A stretch of DNA of 64,000 nucleotides. Origin: Nocardioides potassii (GTDB taxonomy: Bacteria; Actinomycetota; Actinomycetes; Propionibacteriales; Nocardioidaceae). Shown one piece after another: positions 60,006 through 64,000 of the stretch. Positions within the stretch are counted from its first letter, which is position 1, and the number at the start of each line of letters is the position of its first letter. Made by a program: the position numbers and the translations under genes. The stretch is from the NCBI RefSeq assembly GCF_021648885.1, contig NZ_JAKJHZ010000003.1, positions 434,001-498,000 of the forward strand, given 5' to 3'. The notes below the pieces were generated by a model. It did not search any database, was not told the origin of the DNA, and worked only from the letters and a program-made list of their open reading frames with translations.

Positions 60006-60336
60006 GTGCACCGACTCTAGGCAGCACCAGGAGCGCGCCGAGGACGAGGGTGGCCACGACGACGAAGGCGGTGGCCGTGCCCTGTCCGCTCGCCTGGCGC
60101 AGCACCATCCCACCGACGAGCGCGCCGAGCCAGACGACCACACCCGAGGTGGTCGCCCCGCCCGGACGTCGTACGGCGACCAGCGCGGCCCAGGCGAGCA
60201 GCGTTCCCGTCAGGAACGGCCACGCCGTCGTCCACCAGCCGCCCGCGGTGAGGGTGCCGTAGTGGCTGAGCCGGCCGATCACCGCGAAGACGCCGACGAG
60301 GACGAGATCGATCACGAGCCATCTTCGATCGGACAT
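59989..60336 (-). CDS. DUF3054 membrane protein
   Basis: 115 residues with three to four membrane helices, matching DUF3054 (VIDLVLVGVFAVIGRLSHYG, GVVVWLGALVGGMVLRQASGQGTA). Function unknown. ATG60336 follows a TAGGGT hexamer by 7 bases. The gene's 3' end overlaps the start of the MFS gene, so the two are probably co-transcribed, while the MFS gene may also have its own start. Confidence 0.82.
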   Translation of the reverse strand: MSDRRWLVIDLVLVGVFAVIGRLSHYGTLTAGGWWTTAWPFLTGTLLAWAALVAVRRPGGATTSGVVVWLGALVGGMVLRQASGQGTATAFVVVATLVLGALLVLPRVGARVRRR

Positions 60337-60343
60337 GTGTCAG

Positions 60344-60363
60344 ACCCTAGGCACGGTTACTGT
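60344..60363. promoter_or_regulatory. divergent -10 elements for DUF3054 and cytochrome P450
   Basis: TAGGGT (60349-60344, minus) and TACTGT (60358-60363, plus) are 8 bases apart back to back, 7 and 6 bases before their start codons. The -35 region of each promoter would lie in the other's transcribed sequence, so they probably compete. Confidence 0.5.
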
Positions 60364-60369
60364 CGGGAC

Positions 60370-61659
60370 ATGAAGTCGACGGTGCACTGGAGCGTGGCCC
60401 ACGGCCTCCCCACGCTCTACCTCCGGCGGGCGGCCGCGCGCGGTGACCTCCAGGCGCGGCTGATCCGCATCGGCTCGCTGGGCTCCGAGGAAGCCGTCTT
60501 CGACCTGATCGAGGAGATCCGGGCGCGGGGGCCGCTCTACCGCTCGAGCATCGGGCAGGTCGTGACCAGTCACCCGGGCGTGCGCCAGGTGCTGACGAGC
60601 GACGACTTCCGGTCGGGCCTGCCGACGGCGGAGGGCGCGATCGGGCGGGTCGTCCGGTGGGCCGCGCCGTCTACGCTGCACCCGGTCCAGCCACCGTCCC
60701 TGCTGGTGACCGAGCCACCCGACCACACCCGCTACCGCAAGCTGGTGACGCGGGTCTTCACGATGCGTGCGGTCGAGAGGCTGCGCGAGCGCACCGAGCA
60801 GATCGCGACCGAGCTCCTCGACGCGCTCGAGCCGCACGCGACGAGCTCGGTCGACCTCGTCGAGTCCTACTGCGCGCAGCTGCCGGTGACGGTGATCGCC
60901 GAGATCCTCGGGGTGCCCGACGCCGAGCGCGGGACGGTGCTGGACTTCGGCTCCGCGGCCGCGCCGAGCCTCGACCTCGGGCTCGGCTACGCGCGCTACC
61001 GCTCGGTCTCGCAGGCGCTGGCGCGCTTCGACGCCTGGCTCGGCGACCACCTCGAGCGCCTGCGCCGCGACCCGGGCGACAACCTGCTCAGCCAGCTCGT
61101 GACCGTGCGCGAGGACGGCCAGGGCCTCACCGAGACGGAGCTCAAGGCGACGGCCGGGCTGGTCCTCGCCGCCGGCTTCGAGACGACGGTGAACCTGCTC
61201 GGCAACGGCATCGCTCTCCTGCACGACAACCCGGCCGAGCGGGCGCGCGTCGACGCCGACCCGTCGCTGTGGACCAACGTGGTCGAGGAGGCGCTGCGGC
61301 TCGACCCGCCCGTCCTGCTCACCGGCCGGATGGCGCTGCGCGACACCGACGTCGCCGGCTCGCCGGTCAAGGCCGGTTCGATGGTGACCGCGATCCTCGG
61401 CGCGGCCAACCGCGACCCCGAGGTCTTCGAGGACCCGCTGCGCTTCGACGTCGCCCGCCCCAACGCCCGCGACCACATCGCCTTCTCCGCCGGGCGGCAC
61501 CACTGCCTCGGGGCCCAGCTGGCGCGGATGGAGGGCGAGGTCGGCCTGCGCACGATCTGGCAGCGCTACCCCGACCTGCGGCTCGACCCGGGTGCCCGCC
61601 GCCGCGCGACACGCATCCTGCGCGGCTACGAGCGACTTCCCGCCACGTTGCGGCCCTGA
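60370..61659 (+). CDS. cytochrome P450
   Basis: 429-residue soluble bacterial P450. The I-helix oxygen motif is AGFETTVN, the ExxR is EEALRL, and the heme loop FSAGRHHCLGAQLAR places the axial thiolate at Cys379. The N-terminal region LLVTEPPDHTRYRKLVTRVFT is typical. No ferredoxin or reductase gene is adjacent, so partners are encoded elsewhere. The reaction is unknown. Confidence 0.94.
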   Translation: MKSTVHWSVAHGLPTLYLRRAAARGDLQARLIRIGSLGSEEAVFDLIEEIRARGPLYRSSIGQVVTSHPGVRQVLTSDDFRSGLPTAEGAIGRVVRWAAPSTLHPVQPPSLLVTEPPDHTRYRKLVTRVFTMRAVERLRERTEQIATELLDALEPHATSSVDLVESYCAQLPVTVIAEILGVPDAERGTVLDFGSAAAPSLDLGLGYARYRSVSQALARFDAWLGDHLERLRRDPGDNLLSQLVTVREDGQGLTETELKATAGLVLAAGFETTVNLLGNGIALLHDNPAERARVDADPSLWTNVVEEALRLDPPVLLTGRMALRDTDVAGSPVKAGSMVTAILGAANRDPEVFEDPLRFDVARPNARDHIAFSAGRHHCLGAQLARMEGEVGLRTIWQRYPDLRLDPGARRRATRILRGYERLPATLRP

Positions 61660-61676
61660 ACCCGTCCCCCTCGGGA

Positions 61677-61682
61677 TACGGT
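61677..61682 (+). promoter_or_regulatory. -10-like TACGGT for the GH43-like gene (leaderless)
   Basis: TACGGT ends 7 bases before GTG61690. Confidence 0.5.
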
Positions 61683-61689
61683 CCACCCC

Positions 61690-62730
61690 GTGCCGACCCG
61701 GGGAGTGCTGCTGCTGGTCGCCCTCGCGATGGCGCTGCTCGGCGTCACGACCCCCGCGGTGGCCGACGACGTACCGCGTCCGGTGCTCGACGTCGACTTC
61801 CCGGACCCGGCGGTCGTCGCCACCGGCAGCGGCCTGGTCGCGTACTCGACCGGCGACCGGGTGCCGCACGCCTGGTCGCGCAGCGCCGACGGTCCGTGGC
61901 GTCGTGGTCCCGGGCTGCTCACCCACCGCCCCGGCTGGTCGCGTGACGGTGGCATCTGGGCCGTCGACGTCGAGCGCGTCCAGGGCACGTGGGTCCTCTA
62001 CTACGCGACTCCCGTGTCCAGCCTCGGCACGACCGGCCGCTGCATCGGCGTGGCCCGCTCCGACTCGGCGCGCGGCCCGTTCCGCCCGGTCGGCCGTCGC
62101 CCGCTGGTGTGCCCGTCCTACGCCGGCGTGCCGACCGCGCAGGACCCGCTCCTGCCACGCGACCCCACCCTGCCGCGTGCGGGGGTGATCGACCCGTCCT
62201 TCTTCCGCGACGCCGACGGGACGCCGTACCTGCTCTACAAGACCGACCGGGTCCCGTCCACGATCCGCCTCGTCCCGCTCGCTGAGACCGGCCAGTCGGT
62301 CGCGCCCGGCGCGACGAGCATCGAGCTCGTCCGCTCGGCCGGCGTGATCGAGAACCCGGTCCTCACGCAGCGCCCCGAGGGCTACGTGATGCTGACGTCG
62401 GAGGGCGACTGGACGCGCTGCGGCTACGCGACCACGTGGCGGATCGCGCCGTCCCTGCTCGACTGGTCGGCCGCGGTCCCGTCGACGCTGCTCGACGACG
62501 CCACGACGCCACTGTGCGGTCCCGGCGGCGCCGACCTCGTCGAGGGGAGCGGTGGGCGGACCCTGCTGTTCCTCCACGGCTGGACCTGTCGTGGCACCGA
62601 CCTGCCGTGCGTGGGTCGCGGCAAGTGGGACCACAAGCCGCGGCAGCGCGGGGTGCGGGCGATGTACGCCGCCGAGCTCGGCTGGCTCGGTGGTGTGCCG
62701 CAGGTCACCGACTGGCTCCGCGCCGGCTGA
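61690..62730 (+). CDS. secreted glycoside hydrolase family 43-like protein
   Basis: 346 residues. A Sec signal ends PAVADD. The five-bladed propeller pattern is present: DVDFPDPAVVATGSGLVAYS (general-base Asp), IWAVDVERVQGTWVLYYA, GVIDPSFFRDADGTPYLLYKTD (second Asp) and VIENPVLTQRPEGYVMLTS (Glu). It is thus arabinanase/xylosidase-like. Four Cys suggest disulfides. It stands between P450 and thioesterase genes with its own leaderless promoter. Confidence 0.83.
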   Translation: MPTRGVLLLVALAMALLGVTTPAVADDVPRPVLDVDFPDPAVVATGSGLVAYSTGDRVPHAWSRSADGPWRRGPGLLTHRPGWSRDGGIWAVDVERVQGTWVLYYATPVSSLGTTGRCIGVARSDSARGPFRPVGRRPLVCPSYAGVPTAQDPLLPRDPTLPRAGVIDPSFFRDADGTPYLLYKTDRVPSTIRLVPLAETGQSVAPGATSIELVRSAGVIENPVLTQRPEGYVMLTSEGDWTRCGYATTWRIAPSLLDWSAAVPSTLLDDATTPLCGPGGADLVEGSGGRTLLFLHGWTCRGTDLPCVGRGKWDHKPRQRGVRAMYAAELGWLGGVPQVTDWLRAG

Positions 62731-62743
62731 GCCCGGCCGGTCC

Positions 62744-62749
62744 TACGCT
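62744..62749 (+). promoter_or_regulatory. -10-like TACGCT for the thioesterase gene (leaderless)
   Basis: TACGCT ends 6 bases before ATG62756. Confidence 0.5.
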
Positions 62750-62755
62750 CGGTCC

Positions 62756-63562
62756 ATGCCATCCGAGTGGGACACGCACACCTCCGTCACCGCGACCGGG
62801 GACGGCCTCTTCGGCGCGGAGCTCGACCCGGGCTGGGTGGTCGGCGGCGGCGTCAACGGCGGCTACCTGCTCGGGATCCTCGGCCGCGCGGTCGCCGAGA
62901 GCGTGCCTGCCAAGCCCCACCCGCTCTCGGTGAGCGCCTACTACCTCTCCGCCTCCACGCCCGGCCCCGCGCAGGTCTCGACGCGGGTGCTGCGCGAGGG
63001 CGGCAGCGTCGCCACCGTGGCGGCCGAGCTCGGCCAGGAGGGCGTCACCCGCATCACCGCGCTGGCGACATACGGCGACCTGCGGGCGATGCACGGCGAC
63101 GTGGCCACGACGGCTGAGGAGCCCGCGCTCCCGCCGATCGAGGAGTGCGTCCCGGGCACGATGGCGCCCGAGGAGGTGCGCCGGATCGCGCCGCTGATGG
63201 AGCGCTTCGACATCCGCTTCGACCCGGCCTGCGTGGGCTGGGCGATGGGTGCGCCGAGCGGCAACGGACTCATCCAGGGCTGGTTCCGGATGGCCGACGG
63301 CCACGACGTCGACCCGGTCGGGCTGCTGATGGTGTGCGACGCCCTCCCGCCTGTGACGTTCGACCTCGGCCTGCCCGGCTGGGCACCGACGCTCGAGCTG
63401 ACGGTGCACGTGCGTGCCGTCCCCACGCCCGGCTGGCTGAAGGTCTCGCACCGCACCCGCAACGTCGCTGGCGGGATGTTCGAGGAGGACTGCGAGGTCT
63501 GGGACTCCGCCGGCCGCCTGGTCGCCCAGAGCCGGCAGCTGGCGATGCAGCCCCGCCGCTGA
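62756..63562 (+). CDS. double-hotdog acyl-CoA thioesterase
   Basis: 268 residues. Two hotdog domains are visible: VGGGVNGGYLLGILGRAV with LSVSAYYLSASTPGPAQV in the first, and DPVGLLMVCDALPP with LELTVHVRAVPTPGWLKV and EDCEVWDSAGRLVAQSRQLA in the second. This is the TesB-like family that hydrolyses medium- or long-chain acyl-CoA. Substrate chain length is not evident. Cytoplasmic, no signal peptide. Confidence 0.87.
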   Translation: MPSEWDTHTSVTATGDGLFGAELDPGWVVGGGVNGGYLLGILGRAVAESVPAKPHPLSVSAYYLSASTPGPAQVSTRVLREGGSVATVAAELGQEGVTRITALATYGDLRAMHGDVATTAEEPALPPIEECVPGTMAPEEVRRIAPLMERFDIRFDPACVGWAMGAPSGNGLIQGWFRMADGHDVDPVGLLMVCDALPPVTFDLGLPGWAPTLELTVHVRAVPTPGWLKVSHRTRNVAGGMFEEDCEVWDSAGRLVAQSRQLAMQPRR

Positions 63563-63578
63563 CCTGCAGCCTTGCCCC

Positions 63579-63656
63579 TGAGTCGCTGGGAGACTCAACC
63601 GTGCAGCTCGGGCGTGTCGCGGGCGGTGCTCGACCTTGAGTCTCCAGGAGACTCAA
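63579..63656. repeat. two copies of a TGAGTC...GACTCA palindrome between convergent genes
   Basis: Copy 1 pairs TGAGTC (63579-63584) with GACTCA (63592-63597). Copy 2 pairs TTGAGTCTCC (63636-63645) with GGAGACTCAA (63647-63656), perfect around one base. The centres are 58 bases apart and both copies continue into AC(C/G)G on the right, so they are also direct repeats. Likely paired terminators. Confidence 0.6.
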
Positions 63657-63663
63657 CGGCGAG

Positions 63664-64000
63664 TCAGTCGAAGAAGGCGCGGTCCATCGCGACGATCCAG
63701 CGCCGCCGGGGGTGCTCCGTGACCGACCAGATCCGGTCGGTCGACGGCCAGTAGCTGAGGTCCTCGGGACCCATCGGCAGCGCCCACCGGTGCTCCGTCA
63801 TCGAGCCCGGCTGGCCGGCGTGGATCGAGCCCGGCGTCCACGGCCCGTGGGAGACGGTGACGTGGTAACGCCCCGACGCGATCACGGCGCCCTGCATCTG
63901 CCGCACACCGCCCTCGTCGATCGCCAACGGGCGCGAGAACCCGTCATCCCCCACGGCGAGCTGCCACGTCTGCGGGTCTAGGGGGTACCGGGCGAGCCGG
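63664..64000 (-). CDS. hypothetical protein, 5' end beyond the window
   Basis: The last 112 residues are visible and the frame is open to the edge. They include RLARYPLDPQTWQLAVGDDG, GRYHVTVSHGPWTPGSIH, a Trp-rich stretch (PMGPEDLSYWPSTDRIWSVTE) and the C-terminus RRRWIVAMDRAFFD. The pattern of short strands and aromatic residues suggests a beta-propeller or lectin-like domain. An internal ATG at 63954 is not needed as a start because coding character continues upstream of it. Not recognised. Confidence 0.6.
   Translation of the reverse strand, partial: RLARYPLDPQTWQLAVGDDGFSRPLAIDEGGVRQMQGAVIASGRYHVTVSHGPWTPGSIHAGQPGSMTEHRWALPMGPEDLSYWPSTDRIWSVTEHPRRRWIVAMDRAFFD

Noticed and set aside
63579..63656. 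HspR-associated HAIR elements
   Set aside because: The arms are similar but the spacer is 9 rather than 7 bases, the location is between gene 3' ends, and no chaperone gene is near.
1..64000. tRNA, rRNA, CRISPR arrays, transposases, replication origin
   Set aside because: Looked for by eye (T-loop sequences, regular direct repeats, terminal inverted repeats, DnaA-box clusters) and none was found; a computed scan could still reveal a weak one.

Overview
The window is very GC-rich actinobacterial chromosome. Start codons are often GTG, third codon positions are strongly G/C, and several gene types (ANTAR and LuxR regulators, FGE, DUF3054) are typical of high-GC Gram-positives. A Nocardioides-like member of the Nocardioidaceae is my best guess, but it is an inference without any rRNA gene. 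I saw no tRNA, rRNA, CRISPR array, insertion sequence or integrase. The layout is ordinary housekeeping and metabolic genes interrupted by three accessory-looking surface or electron-transfer loci.

Region by region. 1-10 kb: a GlxA-type regulator divergent from an MFS transporter, exonuclease III, a secreted zinc protease, an acyl-CoA dehydrogenase, two coupled PH-domain membrane proteins and the ATPase YchF. 9.3-13.2 kb: a flavin monooxygenase and two alpha/beta hydrolases next to a TetR regulator; a shared GTGACC-N3-GGTCAC operator lies both in the regulator's own promoter and in the monooxygenase/hydrolase divergent promoter. 13-20.5 kb: regulators and their divergent targets (ANTAR protein, disulfide reductase plus DUF308 protein with TetR, MFS exporter with HxlR, LuxR). 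20.7-25.9 kb: a tightly coupled operon of three zinc alcohol dehydrogenases, a DJ-1/PfpI protein and two unknown proteins. 26-27.8 kb: an AraC regulator and a sensor-less histidine-kinase-like protein.

28-35.1 kb is a divergent surface locus. Leftwards it encodes a phosphodiester-glycosidase-like protein, a GT2-GtrA fusion, a Cthe_2159-type carbohydrate-binding lipoprotein and a Gly/Pro/Met-rich membrane protein. Rightwards it encodes DUF4956, a VTC (polyphosphate polymerase) domain protein and a CotH-kinase lipoprotein, each overlapping the next by 4 bases. 35.4-44.7 kb: a STAS protein, formylglycine-generating enzyme divergent from a sulfatase with a CSPTR site, a methyltransferase, a Tat-exported sugar isomerase-like protein, a molybdenum oxidoreductase with a flavin partner, an F420-reductase-like protein, and a VOC-GNAT-DedA operon.

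44.9-53.9 kb is the most unusual stretch: a 2059-residue secreted protein (RTX repeats, cadherin-like domain, nine Ig-like repeats, beta-helix), then three tandem phage-tail-collar (Mdp-type) proteins, a frameshifted GNAT gene and two small proteins that resemble DUF6916. No other phage genes are present. 53.9-58.8 kb: pseudouridine catabolism (psuG plus PfkB kinase), then a ferric-reductase-like flavocytochrome, an FMN-binding protein and ApbE, which together form a transmembrane electron-transfer module. 58.8-64 kb: MFS, DUF3054, cytochrome P450, GH43-like secreted protein, thioesterase, and a gene cut by the right edge.

A recurring feature is a TANNNT -10 hexamer 6-8 bases upstream of the start codon with no Shine-Dalgarno sequence, seen at 13 genes. 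These are probably leaderless transcripts, and the pattern was used to choose several starts.
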